In this document: positions 45,296 to 58,700 of the stretch, in pieces | Layout: every line of letters starts with the position of its first letter | Numbering within the stretch: the stretch's first letter is position 1 | NCBI RefSeq assembly: GCF_029852145.1 | Contig: NC_079979.1 | Span: 3,024,501-3,088,500, forward strand | DNA: 64,000 nt | Direction: 5' to 3' | Origin: Microplitis mediator | Taxonomy: Eukaryota > Arthropoda > Insecta > Hymenoptera > Braconidae | Program-made: the position numbers and the translations under genes | Notes under the pieces: generated by a model | The model's input: the letters and a program-made list of their open reading frames with translations, nothing else | Database searches by the model: none | Told to the model about the DNA's origin: nothing

Positions 45296-47032
45296 GTTCC
45301 CGCTAAGATTTTGGAAAATCCAAAAAGGGAAGTTAGTGGTTTCCGGCCGATTTTCAAAAATCGAGTTTTAAACGGATCTTAACGTTTTGAGGTCCTAGGA
45401 AGCTATTCGGACAATTTTCAAGATAATGGCTGAGCGTATGTATGTGTGTACGTACGTACGAACGTATGTATGTAAATATTGTGTAACTTTCGAACGGATG
45501 AACCGATTTGACTTTTTGAAGTGGCGTTTGACACAACTCATTTATTCCACCAAATTTTGAGAAATTGAGCATATATGGTACGGTACGTTCGGAGATATTT
45601 CCAAAATTTTATTCCAAATTTTTTCAAAAATGCTTTTTTCGGATAACTTGCGATGTACTCGATGGATTGATTCAAAAATTTTATCAGCTTTAAAACTTTA
45701 TAACCGCGTCGAATGCTGCTTCAACCATCATACTCGGTTTTTTAGTGCAAACAAACAATCGTTGAAAGAATTTCGGGAAAGTGTTTTTTTCCTATAAAAT
45801 CCAAATCGTTGAACTTATCGATGACAATTTTTCGTTGAACGATAGTAGTTAAAAACTGCGTTGGATGTCACCTTAAACGTCAAAATTATTTCACGATTGT
45901 CGAAAAACTTTTGTCAAAAACCTATTCGAGCTCGATGAGCTCAGCAATATATTTTGATATATTTGTAATTTTGGGCTCTTCGAGATTTAACCGGAAGCTT
46001 CTGAAATTTTGTTCGCTTTACTTAATGAAATCAGTGAGTTATTTGCGGTAATTTACGTATTTAATGGTAATTCTTCTGAATGCTGGAAAAACGGTAAATT
46101 ATAGTATTTTGTCATACTATACCTTAAATTACCGCAATGTACCGTATTTTGCTGTATTCTACCCTAATCTGCGGCAAATTCACAGTAAATTATGGAATTT
46201 TGTGATAAACTACGGTGATTTACCGTAATTCGGATTTGCTAGGGTATTTCTTAAACTATTAACAAAACGATTGCAATGAAGTCTGTAGTCATTGAAAGAT
46301 GCTGTAAAATGGTAAAATTGGTTTAATTTTGAGTATATTTGACAAATCACATACTAAGTTGTCTAGAGGAAAATGAGGACAATTGATATTTCTTAAACAT
46401 TTCTTCACTGATATCTTTTGAACTCATGGACCGGTTTTGACGTTTGAGGTCGCATTAGACGCAGTTTTTTAGTATCTGTTGCTGAAATGTTTTTGAAAAT
46501 AATCAATTACACATTTTTTATATGAAAAAAATCGTTGTTTGAAATTTTTTCGTTAACGATATCTCTTGAACAAATGATTCAATTATTATGATTGAGGTGG
46601 TATTCGACGCGGCTTACAGAGTTTAGGAGGTGATTGGATTTCGGAATGAATCCAGAAAGTGAGTCAGGAGTTATCAAAAAAATATATTTTTGATAAGATT
46701 TTATTTATGAAATATCTCTAAACGTGCTGTGCCGATTATAGTCAATTCCATAAATATTCTTGGAGTTACAGAGCCACTTTAAACGCTACCTCAAAATGCC
46801 AAATCAGTTAATCCGTTCAAAAGTTACAGAATATTTACATACAGGCGTACGTACATATATACACACATGCATACACTTGGAAATCCTGTTGAAAATAGTC
46901 AAAATCGATTCTTAAGACCTCAAAACTTCAAGCTCTGTTGAAAACTAGGTTTTTCGAAAATCAAACCGAAACCAATAACTTCCTTTTCTTGGAAAATTTT
47001 AAATAATTTTAGCGGGATGTTATAAATTGTTA
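45296..47032. repeat. CTTCCCGC family, ~1.7-kb inverted-repeat form
   Basis: The left arm starts TTCCCGCTAAGATTTTGG (45298), with a TACGTACG run at 45450. The right arm ends AACCAATAACTTCC...TTTTAGCGGGATGTTATAA (about 47030), with a TACGTACATATATACACA run at 46848. Both arms carry the family's conserved blocks in opposite orientation. The middle (46033-46245) is an array of TTTACGGTAATT words. Confidence 0.65.
46033..46245. repeat. Palindromic-word array: TACCGTAATTTACGGTA
   Basis: About 210 bp of words such as GCGGTAATTTACG and TAAATTACCGCAATGTACC in both orientations, at the centre of the larger inverted repeat. Confidence 0.65.
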
Positions 47033-47034
47033 TA

Positions 47035-47988
47035 GTAAAGAATTTAACTGAAATGAAGAAATCTCATAATGAAATTAATAATTTAAAAGTTGGATAAAAA
47101 TTTATAATTAAAGGAAAAATAAATTAATACAATTAAATAAACATAAAATAAAACCAATGATCAAAAATCAAATGAGCGATTGAGGTGTGATTTTAGATTT
47201 TCCAGCAATAATTTCAAACTATTCAACATAACTTTCGATAGTTTTAAAGTTATTATAATTGGAAGCTCAACCAAATTGCAATTACGAAAATCTTCTTACA
47301 GAAATCAATTAAAAAAAATTTTATTACCGTGATTAGTATGGAAACCTTCAATATACGTCTCGTCAATGCAAGACTGAGTACTGAACTAGAAATATATTAC
47401 TGTAATATTGTGAATAAGTGAAGTCGTTATTTAACTGTTAGTTTCATCCCGAGTTTTTTTATATTTTTGATGCACATAAAACAACTTATATAAGATTTTT
47501 CTAAGAAACATCTATTTCGTCACTCAAGCTATTTCACAAAAAATCAACTACTGACATCGTTTATCTGAAAAGTTCAAGTTCAGTTTTATAAGAAAAACAT
47601 TAACACGCATAAATTGCGCGTTAATTTTATTGAAGCTGTGACGATAAATTTTCAAGGATGGGAAATTTAAATAATACTTTGCATGTTGACAATTGATTGC
47701 TGCAAGCAGCATAAAAAATTCTAGCTCTGATATGACACAATACTTAGACAGAGTTATAAGTTTATAATTAACCCTCGGTTACTCGCGCTATACGGTGATT
47801 CCCCGCACAACACTACTCAACCTAATAGAGTTGACGTGAATACGAGTGAGACACCAGAGAAAGCGCGTGTAGCGGAAGGTCAATTCAAAAATTCACAATC
47901 ATAACGCTTAAAGCCACGATAAACTAATCACAGCGCAAATAAAAATAGAGAGTCTGGTTCTGACCTTAGATAATTGTTAAACTAAAAA
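47035..47988. other. Gene-free stretch
   Basis: AT-rich, with a short GC-rich patch at about 47770-47880; nothing recognised. Confidence 0.35.
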
Positions 47989-48663
47989 AAAAATCTGGGC
48001 ATCGGTTGGCTCTGGGGGCCAGCCCCTAAACTTTCCGCTGTTTTCGAGCTCTAAGGCTCGAAAACATTAGTATAAATACATTTTCGAGCTTTTAGAACTC
48101 GAAAATACTTTTTTTTCTCTTTTCTTGTGAGCTTTACAAGATCAAAAGGGTTACGGTTTATGTTAAAGTTTAAAAATTTAGAATAAAAAATAATGAATGA
48201 ATGAGCGTTTTTTATATATTTATTTACAATTATGTTCAATAATTAGCTCAAAAATAAGTATTTACGTAATACGTTGTATCTATGTCGTGTAGGTATATCG
48301 TGATACGAGCAAACATGACGATTTTTAGGCAGTTACTTCTAATGACTTATATAAAGAAGAACATATTAGTTTTGAGTAATTATGTTCAGTAATTACGATG
48401 TTTTTCAATGGAAAAAGCAGATGTAGATTTTACATTTATTATTCCGTCCACAATATCTCTCGAATGGATTATATGATTCGGACGTTCTTGGCAGCAATCG
48501 AATGCTTTTATCGAGTTCTAAATCTGATTAGATTTTGGAATTAATCGATTCGATAGATTTCGAAATATCCATGAAAAACGGAAACAAACATTTTTTTTTT
48601 TCGTATTTTTTAAATATCTCAAAGTTTATTTTACTAAATGGTCTAAAATTTAGAGGTTTACAT

Positions 48664-48664
<1 letters not shown>

Positions 48665-48747
<83 letters not shown>

Positions 48748-48750
48748 ATA
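48665..48750. repeat. (CA)n microsatellite
   Basis: About 39 CA units inside the left arm of the 1.9-kb hairpin. His-Thr and Cys-Val repeat frames here are artefacts. Confidence 0.95.
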
Positions 48751-48882
48751 CAGACATCGCTCTGAAAATGTCAGAATAGCATCCTAGCACCTTCAAATGT
48801 CGACATATGATGAAAACCCGGTTTTTGAACATTGAGGTGAAACCAATAACTTCCCGAATTTTTAAAAAATCGTCGATTTTCT

Positions 48883-48886
<4 letters not shown>

Positions 48887-48927
<41 letters not shown>

Positions 48928-48930
48928 TGT
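48887..48930. repeat. (GT)n microsatellite
   Basis: About 20 GT units with one A interruption, in the right arm of the same hairpin. Confidence 0.9.
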
Positions 48931-49889
48931 GGATGTAAACCTCTCATATCTTTTTCATGAATGAACCGATTTAGATGGTTCTTGCGGCATTCGAAAGATA
49001 TCTTCTGAACTTAGATTTTCAAAAAAATTTCAGACCATTTTGTCAAATAAACTCTGAGATATTTAAGAAATACGAAAAAAAAAAAAATTTTTTTTTCCGT
49101 ATTTCTGTTTTTTGCAAAAAACGGTTTTTTGCAAATATCGTCGAAACGACTAAACCAATCATTCCTAAAATATTATCAGCTCTAGACCTTAATAAAACGC
49201 GCCGATTGCCACCTCGACCGTCTTAATCGGATAATCCGTTCGAGAGATATTGTCGACGAAAGAATGAAAAAAAATCGTTTTTTTTTTTTTATTCGTGAAT
49301 ATTTCGGAAACTATCGAATCAATCAATTCAAAAATTTAATCAGCTCTAGAACTTGATAAAAGCTTTCGACTGCTGCCAAGAACGTCCCAATCAGATAATC
49401 CGTTCGAGAGATATCGTCGACGGAATAATAAATGTAAAATCTTTATCTATTTTTTCCATTGAATAACATCATAATTACTTAACAAAATTACTCAAAACTG
49501 ATATGTTCTTCTCTATATAAGTCATTAGGAGTGACTGCTTAAAAATCGCAATGTTCGCTGGTATCATGATATTCTTACATGATGTAGATACAACGTATCA
49601 CGTAAATACTTATTTTTGAGCTAATTATTGAACATAATTGTAAATAAATATATAAAAAACGTTCAATCATTCATTATTTTTGATTCTAAATTTTTAAACT
49701 TTAACATAAACCGTAACCCTTTTGAGCTTGAAAAGCTCATAAGAAAAGAGAAACAAAGGTTTTTTCGAGCACGAAGAGCTCGAAAATGTATTTATACTAA
49801 TGTTCTCGAGCTCTTAGATCTCGAAAACAGCAGGAAGTTCAGGGGCTGGCCTGCAGGGCCAACCGATGCCCAGTTTTTTTTTTAAGTAT

Positions 49890-50276
49890 CGATTATAGAG
49901 ATGGTACTTATACAAATTATGGTAACTATTCCTATCTATATAGGTTTCATTCCTATACGATATCGAATTAGTCCCTATGGAATCATGGTAATCGTTACGA
50001 TGTCACTATGGTTATTGTTTCTGTCATAGTATATTAATCATTCCCATGATACTGCGTCAACCATAACTATAATTTTTTTTTTTTTATACTTTTATGAGTG
50101 AATTCAATGTTATAAAAGAAAAGAACTGAGAAAAAAAATAGTTGCTGAGTCTCTAAATCGAAACATTAATTTTTCTCAGTTTCTTTCTATTATAACATTG
50201 AATTCAGTCATAAGAGTTAATAAAATTATAGTAAATTTTTTTTGTGAATATACATTAATTACATAGATGAATATAT
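49890..50276. other. Gene-free stretch with a small inverted repeat
   Basis: GTGAATTCAATGTTATAAAAG (50097) is repeated inverted at about 50188-50207 (CTATTATAACATTGAATTCA), giving a hairpin of about 110 bp. ATCATGG/CCATGAT words precede it. Confidence 0.45.
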
Positions 50277-53090
50277 ATGGTTCCATGCGTTTTGGTCTCT
50301 GGACAGAATATCCCCTGGACAATTGATCCCCTGATGGTTGATCTTGAGGACTTCTATTCGAATCGGTTTTTAAATGACAATAACTTAGAACAAATATTTA
50401 TCAGAATCAAGGGAAGCAGCCTAAACATCATAATTGGGTTTGTTTGTATGCCACCTAACTCATCGTACGAGTCCTACCTGGATCACGTAGCAACGCTATC
50501 CTACCTGAGTGATAAATTTACTAACTCACACCTACTTATTGTCGGTGATTAAAACTTGCCTAGCAGCGTACCCAGTTCTAAGTGTGAGAAGCTTCTGTAT
50601 GAAAGTACAGCACTTTTAAAATGCCAACAATATAATAACATTGCTAACGATAATAATAACATACTGGATTTATGTTTTAGTGGTTTAGTCATAGCAGTAG
50701 ATAGAACTTTGCCTTTTACCACAGAGAACGTATACCACCCGGCGCTCGACATCGAATTTGATTTCCAACCCTGCCTCAAGCCTGCAAATCATCTGTCTTA
50801 TGCATTAAGAAAGGCTGACTATGTCAGTCTTAATGCATTTTTCCAAAATACCAACTGGATTGAATTTTATAAATAGAGTCTATTGATGAAAAAGATGACT
50901 GGTATTATAACAAAGTCACTAAGGCAGTTCTGCAGTTTGTTCCAGTTCATTCTAATAAGACGAAAAATTTTCCTTGTTGGTTTAACAAGAAACTGATAAA
51001 CAAGATCGAGCTAAAAAATAGCCCATTCTGAATACAAAAGAAATAATAACACGCAAAACTATTGACGATTCAGCATTTTAAGACTCGAGAACAATAAGCT
51101 CAGTAGGAGTTGGTACAAAAGTTATGTTAATGAGGTGGAGAACCTGGTACGTTACAAATGAATTCTGGAAATTCATGAAGTACAAGAAACGCAGCAATAA
51201 TCATATACTATCTTCAATATTATGGAACAATATTACAGCGGAGTCAGGTATGGAAATTAGCAATCTATTCGCTATGAATTTTGAAAATACTTCTACAACT
51301 GGAAGCACAAATATTGATAATAGTTGTAATAATAATAATAATTATCAAGCCACTACAGGTGTACACAATGTCAATCTGCATGAATTCCAAGCTGACTTCA
51401 ACCAAGTATACGAGCTTCTGCTATCTCTGGATCATAAAAAAGGAGCTGGCCCTGATAAGTTACCGAACGTGTTTCTGAAAAACTGCGCAGTAGGCTTCTG
51501 CAAGCCACTTACACACTTATTCAGCAAGTCATTACTTGAAGGTGTTTTTCCTGTTGCCTGGAAAACTTCATACGTCACTCCTATTTCATAAACATGGTCA
51601 AAGGTCGGATGTCTCTAACTACAGATCAGTATGCATTCAATCGGCTCTTGCAAAACTCTTTGGAAAGGTGGTATAGTCTCAATTGACTACCTCTTTTAAG
51701 GACGTCATAACTACAAATCAGCATGGATTCACAGGTGGAAGGTCTACTACTACCAACTTGTTCACCTATGTTGACTACATACTCAATGCATTGAATACTG
51801 GGACCCAAGTACACGCAATATACACGGATTTCAGTAAAGCCTTCGACAATGTCAACCACGATATAATGGTACAAAAATTGAGCAACTATGGAGTCTCCGA
51901 CAATGCACTAAGCTGACTACAACCTTACCTCTCTGATAGGTGACTGCAAGTTAGAGTGGATGGTCACATATCAAACGAATATTACGTCACTTCCGGAGTT
52001 TGCCAGGGAACTCATCATGGCCCTATCTTGTTCAATATATTTGTGAACGATATTGGTATAAAGTTTCAATCAGAGTACTTACTGTATGCTGACGATCTCA
52101 AGATCTACAGGACAATAACTGGTGTCTAGAATCTCATATACTACAAAACGACATCAATGAACTTCTTTTTTGGTGCCAGAAAAACAAACTAGACCTGAAT
52201 ATCAAAAAATGTGCCGTGATGTCGTTTTCGCACTCTCCAACTAAAGAGCCCACTAACTATTATTTGAGCAACGAGTTACCCATGAAGTCGATGGTATCAA
52301 GGACCTTGGCATCATCATAGACAACAAACTGACTGTTACATCACATGTAGACAAAATAACTCACCAGGCCTACAATATACTTGGACTGGTAACGCAAACC
52401 AGTAAGGAGCTCAGCAATGCTCAATCCCGGATTTGTCTCTTCTCAGCTCTAATACTGCCCATTTAAGAATATGGAACAGTAATATGGTCTCCATTTACAG
52501 ATATCCTTATCAACAGGGTTGAAAGGGTTCAACACAAGTTCTGTAAATCCTTACTATTCTCCAATCCTAGGATGAGTGTAGGATCTACAACAGAGGATGT
52601 ACGAAGAGAATGTGGGATTAATAAGCTTATTGATCGACGGGAGGCTGCTGATCTGATCTTTTTTATAAAATTTTCAACGATCTCATTGATCCACCGGACA
52701 TCTACAATACCTTCAAGCTTGTCTCCAACAATCGAAAGCTTAGGCATAGCTGGTTATCAATAACCACCAACTCAAGACGAAACTATGTGATAAATAGACC
52801 AAGCAACGGAATATCCAACTTAGTGAACTCCCTGCATGACTTAGTGAACTTTTTTTGGTGGCTCCTACCAGACTTTCCGCTCCAATCTCAAAAACCATAT
52901 GTTGCAATATTATTAATAATACTGATAATTCTTACGAGGCATCACTAAATGAGAATTTATTTTTTTGCAATTTTCGAGCTAGAATTTTTAGATTTAAAAA
53001 ATTTATAATTTATAATTTATAATTTAAGAAATATCCAAATTGATTTATAATGCTGATTGACATTCAAATAAATAAATAAAATTGCGTTTA
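50277..53090 (+). pseudogene. Jockey-like LINE, 5'-truncated and broken
   Basis: The plus strand reads as the second ORF of a non-LTR retrotransposon, in pieces. 50277-50876 is the C-terminal part of the endonuclease; its usual GDFN block reads GD, stop, N. 51124-51591 holds the start of reverse transcriptase with KKGAGPDKLPN. 51683-52130 holds the catalytic blocks YTDFSKAFDNVNH, GVCQGTHHGPILFNIFVND and YADD. 52200-52770 holds the region after the polymerase (DLNIKKCAVMSFS). Stops and frameshifts occur at least at 50551, 51591, 51672 and 51914. A 3' tail ends in AATAAATAAATAAAA at about 53085. The gene family copies itself through RNA; this copy is dead. The 5' part (ORF1 and most of the endonuclease) is missing, as is common for LINEs. 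Confidence 0.9.
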
Positions 53091-53191
53091 TATGGTGATG
53101 TGGCACATGAACAGTGAAAAAGTAGCCAACTACCTATTCAGGACTATCCCGAAAAAAAATTCGAACATAGCCTAAATAAGGACCACCCTAC

Positions 53192-53345
<154 letters not shown>

Positions 53346-53535
53346 GAAATCAAATAAATTAGAAAATAACCGTCAATAACCGACAAAATAAATCAGATTT
53401 CACTTTCCAATAATAAAATATGACCTTTCGCTCTAATGGCAGCCCAGAGAAGAAGGAGATTTCTTCTCCTCGTTACTTTCGTGGGTCCATCACTTTCCCA
53501 CATGGTGATTTATGTTTTTCGCACCATCTACGATC

Positions 53536-53928
53536 TTACGCTTTGAGTTGCCCTCCATTTCTAATTTGGCTTAAATAATCGGAGTGTCTCACAGCTCGGA
53601 AAGTAGAAAATTCATCAGGGAATGAACAAGTGGATAATAACTTGTTGGGAACCCAAAAGGTATCAAGTAGAGATAAGCCTTTTACATAGGTTATGGGGAG
53701 AAGTTGAATCCCACCACTAATTCTACGCAACCATGTTAACCAGCGTTGGGAGTCTGGTAATACGGAGGGCCACTTTCCATGCCCACTGCGATCAGAGTCT
53801 CTTAATTTCCTGGAATGGTAGTAGTGTTTGACCCGGAGGAGGTAGGACTCGTGGTGGCTGTGGTTAGATACCACTTTTAATGAGGATTTTGAATTATACC
53901 TCCGGTTAATGTCCACCTTAGCCTTCAT
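53536..53928 (-). CDS. Unrecognised 130-codon reading frame, probably transposon-derived
   Basis: An open frame of 130 codons, more GC-rich than its surroundings, with Trp-rich stretches such as KWPSVLPDSQRWLTWLRRIS and a DTFWVPNKLLSTC block. I do not recognise a domain and see no signal peptide. It lies in one piece but has no start context to support it, and the reading seems to continue upstream in other frames (to about 54050), with stops. A fragment of an old mobile-element gene is the most likely reading. Confidence 0.3.
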   Translation of the reverse strand: MKAKVDINRRYNSKSSLKVVSNHSHHESYLLRVKHYYHSRKLRDSDRSGHGKWPSVLPDSQRWLTWLRRISGGIQLLPITYVKGLSLLDTFWVPNKLLSTCSFPDEFSTFRAVRHSDYLSQIRNGGQLKA

Positions 53929-54059
53929 TTGATTATATTTTTCGACTAAGGGTATCGTTTGGCCGGAAGATGGGGATGTTACGCAGCGCGTGTATGCCCA
54001 AAAAGGTGAGGAAACGGCTTTCCGTCAAACGGAGGTAGACTTTGGGCCTGTTACATTAA

Positions 54060-54410
54060 GTAGATTACGTTGATTATAGATATATATTAGTTCGATCCCA
54101 ATCCACAAGATAGCACTGTTAACCCACATTTCTCGCAGTGACCTATGCCTGTTTCAATATATAACATTCCCAATATTAACTATCCAACACAGCGTCTGAG
54201 GTGGTTTATATAACAGATACACTAAACCTAGGGAGTACGTAAGAACTGTTGTATACAAATTTACTTATTCTCCATATTGCTCATTTCATTGTAGGAATCA
54301 TTGTCTGTACGCAATCCTCTTCACCTACACTTAAATAACGTTGTGAGTCTCTTTGGTGATTGGTGACGTACGCAAAGATTGCTTCAATTCAATCCTATAC
54401 GCAATAAAAT
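54060..54410. other. Gene-free stretch
   Basis: No gene or repeat recognised. Confidence 0.35.
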
Positions 54411-54414
54411 CAAT

Positions 54415-54615
54415 TCATGGAGGGACCCAAACTAGAATCCTATGTGGATTTCCACATGGCATTGAAGATGAATTTCTATAATGTTTCCTATAGAAATCTA
54501 GCGTCGATCCTGATGTATGAAGGTTCTTTTATGAATCCACAGATTTCTATATTCATTTCTATGAACTTTTACATAAATCCTTACTTTGCTATATGGATCC
54601 ATACTTTCCTTTGAG
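54415..54615. repeat. Word array: ATGGATTTCTATAGAAATCC
   Basis: About 200 bp of degenerate words like GGATTTCCACATGGCATT and TTTCTATAGAAATC in both orientations, related to the array at 43700-43980. The frames on both strands (54417-54614, 54498-54737) are this array. Confidence 0.5.
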
Positions 54616-55002
54616 TTCTCATGTAATACAACATGAATGTTTTGAAAAGTATAGTACCTCTCTAAATACATAGATTTATGCATGATTATATATTGCTTAC
54701 AAAAATTTTGGTTTTTCGGAAATAATCCATTTATCATTATTATTTTATTCCTTTAGGTAATGAAAAAATCGGTAGGTGGGATATTCATGATATAGATAAT
54801 AGTTCTTGCGCGTCTCTATATTATTGGTACTTTAAAATACAAGGCCGTTAAGTAATTGTCAAGTTATCAAATAATGTCGATTAATCGTTGGACTATAGTG
54901 AGCAGTGTTGTTTTTTATTTTATTAATATAAGAAACATTTAATTTCGTGAGAACCCACTGATTGTACGTTACGAAATACATTACATCGAATAAAATTGTA
55001 TA

Positions 55003-55131
55003 ATGTTCATTAAATTCAACATATTCATCTTTATTCTAACCAGCATTTCTATTTTATTATCGTTTTGTAGTGATCAAGTATATGGAAGTGATGAACTATC
55101 GCATCATCAGTGTGCCAAGACAAACAAACCA
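55003..55131 (+). CDS. Gene B exon 1: signal peptide and first knot cysteine
   Basis: 43 codons. Met is followed by a hydrophobic run of about 20 residues. It ends HHQCAKTNKP at donor GTAACT, phase 0; compare QCAKYNEI at the same place in gene A. Confidence 0.75.
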
Positions 55132-55568
55132 GTAACTATAAATTTCTATAATTTAATTATTATTTTGAGTGTTTTTTATTATAAAAAATAGTAAAATCTA
55201 AGTTTGGCTGTTAGAATAAATTTATGATAAATTTAATAAAAACAAACTTATGTCTTATTAATGATTGTATATTTTAATTCACTTCCGTTAGGTTTTACAA
55301 CAATATACACTTATCCAAATAATTCAGGGAACAAAAAAAAAATAAAATTACTGAAAAAACGAACAAAAAAATACAAGACACGTTTTACTTTATTCTCTAT
55401 TGCGCTTATTCGTTTTTTTTTAACTTCCCGCTGAGAAAATCGACGATTTTCAAAAAATTCGGGAAGTTATTGGTTTCACCCCAATTTTCAAAAATCGGAT
55501 TTTCATTATATGTCGACGTTTGAAGATGCTAAGATGCTATTTTGAAATTTTTAGAGCGATGTCTGTAT

Positions 55569-55658
<90 letters not shown>

Positions 55659-55662
55659 GTGC

Positions 55663-55759
<97 letters not shown>

Positions 55760-58700
55760 CCTCTCATATCTTTTTAATGAATGAACCGATTTAGATGATT
55801 CTTGCGGCATTCGAAAGATATCTTTTGAACTTAGATTTTCAAAAAATTTTTAGACCATTTAGTCAAATAGACTCTGAGATATTTAAGAAATACGAAAATG
55901 AAACAATTTTTTTTTTTTCGTTTTTTTTTTGGATATTTTGAAAACTTTCGAATCGATCAATTCCAAAATCTAATCAGCTCTAGAACTCGATGAAAGCTTT
56001 TGATTTCCACCAAGAACGTCTCAATCAGATAATCTGTTCAAAAGATATCGTCGACGAATGTCAGGATCCCGTCAGAACCAGATGCTTTACCGGACTTAGT
56101 TTTTGCTAGGCTGTTCTCAAGTTTCTCGATTGTTATGTCCGTATCAAGTATTGGGTCAGACGGTCGTAGATATGAGCAGTTCCCAGAATTCTGTAGCATT
56201 GCGGACATTCCTGAACTTACATCGTAATTGGTGTTGATATGCTGATTTTTTACTTGTCAGGAGTGTCCAGTATTTAAATTTAAGGTCGTGGTATTCAGTC
56301 CACAGATGAGAGGGTTGAGGCTAAGTTTTGCAGCGTGAGAGTAGGTTTCTGATTTCAAATTTCATAGTAGCGCATTCTTCACTGAACCAAGGCTTTTGGC
56401 AGGGCTGAATTGCGGAGGTTTTAGTCGGCTTCAATAACTGACTTTCACCAGTGAAGTCGACAATTGCAGAGTATTGATTATTACATAGGGCGCTGGTGTA
56501 CATATGAGCGAAGTCACTAGTAACTTGAGGGGACCATGCCATTAAGTGCTTACAAGTTTTTTCCTTTTCATTATCCCACTGCAGTGCAAATTGTTTAGGT
56601 GCTGCATTTATATAAGGTACTGTATTTACAATACTATCGCATACTGAGTAAATGTCAATGGAAATTGGGGAATGGTCCAAGTTTGTGACTAGTTCCTCAA
56701 CCCACATGTCATTAACGAGATCTAGTCCTGCGTTATTCCCCTAGATCATATCGACAACGCTGCACCCGCTACTATTCGAGAACGTAAATTGTCTAGGTGA
56801 GTCTCAACGAGTACGTCCATTTGTAAGAAAGAATCCATTCGCTTTGAGGAACTCCAACATCACTTTCCCTCTTTGGTTGATGGTGAGGTCATGTGAGAGT
56901 CTGATATTATTGAGGGAGGAGCTGGACGTTGCTTCAATGTTCGTGTTCCCTAGCGCCTCGAGTCTCACATTAAAATCTTCAGCAATAAACAGATCAAAGT
57001 GGTGTGAGGCGTGAATATCATCTATTATGGATTGCAGATGGATTAAGTTTTCAGGTAGGTCCTGTATCAGGTGAAGGTAGACGGATATGGTTATTATGGT
57101 TAGACCCTGCATGTAAAGTTTCAACAGTATCCAAGAGTTACATGTATGGAGGGTAATAAATTCTCCATTTTTTGCAATTAATGTTAATAAACTGCCGCTT
57201 GCTCTATCCGGGTCTTCCTGGGGTTTTACAGCTGGGGACCATGTTACGTTCCATGACGTTAAAGCATGGGAAGTAATAGGAGTCATACTCCAGGTTTCAG
57301 AAACTCCAATAAACTGTGATTTGAGAGAGGTAAGCTACTCTAGGAGGTTACCGAGGCCGTGGAAGTTCCAGAATGGAAGCTTTAAGCTGTTTGAGTCGTG
57401 TTTTTTGGGGAGATCCCCCCGCACCCATTTTTTAGATCACCCGGATCTGTTTGATCATGGCTATTGTCTGCCTGCGTTTAAGTATCGGCATTTTTTGGAA
57501 TTGGGACCACTATCTACTCAGAAAAGTTATACTCAAAAGGTTTACCATCGAACAAAATTTTCTGGCGTTGAATTTTAACAGTTTTGCCATCTTTTTTCAG
57601 TTGTTTACTGACTTCTCTCAGCTTCTTAGCAACTAATTCCTCTTCTCGTGTGAGGTCATGATTGACATAAATTGGTACTTTGAGATTTCTTTTCTCAGGC
57701 ATGATTTGGTTCTTGGTTACATGATCTTTTAATGTGACTTCGAGTCTATCTTTGACTTTACCAATGACGTTGGCATCTACAACACAGTTGTTTAAATTTA
57801 AATGTTGTGTAAAAAAGTCGGAGGCGGTTTTTTTTGGTGAATTTTGACTATAACGTTATTTTTCCTTATTAGTCTATCGTACGTAGCTCTCGCAAATTTG
57901 GTAATTTAATTCTCGAGGTCGTAGAGTTCACCCGAAAGGTTAGCAGCTAAGCAAAGTGTTGAGTTTTCGTTCTTTTTTTCTAACGTACTGAGACGTTGAC
58001 TTAGCTCGACAATTTTATGTTTTAGTTTTTAGTTTTCACTGACAAGATCGTTTTTGACTTCTTGAATCTTATCTAGGCTATCACGGTAAGCAGTCGAAAT
58101 CTCCTCTGAAATATTCTCACGTATATTGTCTAATCTATTGGACAGTTCTTTCTTGTCTTCTTTACGCCGACTATCCATTGTACGAAGTAGATCGTCAAAT
58201 GACTTACACTGTTTAGTTTCCGAACCCATGTTGTTGTCTTGCAATAGCACTTGACTTACGTTTTTTAGAGTGCACTGTATAGGAACTCTTAGGGTTGATG
58301 GTGATGATGATAAAGAGCTGTTTCGTTGGAGGGCTGCGACTGTTAATCCAAGCAGGGTCCTGTTCCCTTTGTTATTTTTTATTTATGTTCAGAAAGAGTT
58401 CAGGAAATGATGTGACAGAACCAGAGTTGCTTTCACTGAGGTGCTGTATGTTAGTTGGCCGTATGCTAGTTGGCCGTATGTTAGTTGGCCGACTTTTACG
58501 CCCTTTTCCGTTACGGTCTTGCGTGGTCTGAATTGCAGGTTTTAGGCTGCGAGTTGAGCATGAAAACTAGTGCGAGATGGTTTCAAACTGCCGCTGTAGA
58601 AGTAGTAGTAGGAGCGGGGCTTGGAGGGGACTCGACAGTGTCACTATCTATGCAAGTAGTACCAACTATAGTACGACAAGTGGTACTAGATGTAGCGCTC

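Larger units (their letters stand above)
47990..49888. repeat. CTTCCCGC family, ~1.9-kb hairpin form
   Basis: Two arms of about 900 bp in inverted orientation around a centre near 48880. The left end is ATCTGGGCATCGGTTGGC with GGGGGCCAGCCCC. The right end is GGGGCTGGCCTGCAGGGCCA followed by ACCGATGCCCAG. Both arms encode the same meaningless frame start (MNIIVNKYIKN) on opposite strands, at 48239 (-) and 49628 (+), which shows how well they match. The inner part carries a CA run (48665-48740) and a GT run (48887-48930). Confidence 0.85.

Noticed and set aside
48528..48832. Long Cys-Val / His-Thr repeat proteins
   Set aside because: They are translations of the CA/GT microsatellite on both strands.
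51626..51874. Minus-strand frame over the first LINE
   Set aside because: Shadow of the reverse transcriptase reading frame on the plus strand.
55520..55810. Five overlapping repeat frames
   Set aside because: All are translations of a GT run; both strands and several frames are open at once.
57321..57636. Plus-strand frames over the second LINE
   Set aside because: They are shadows of the minus-strand LINE protein.
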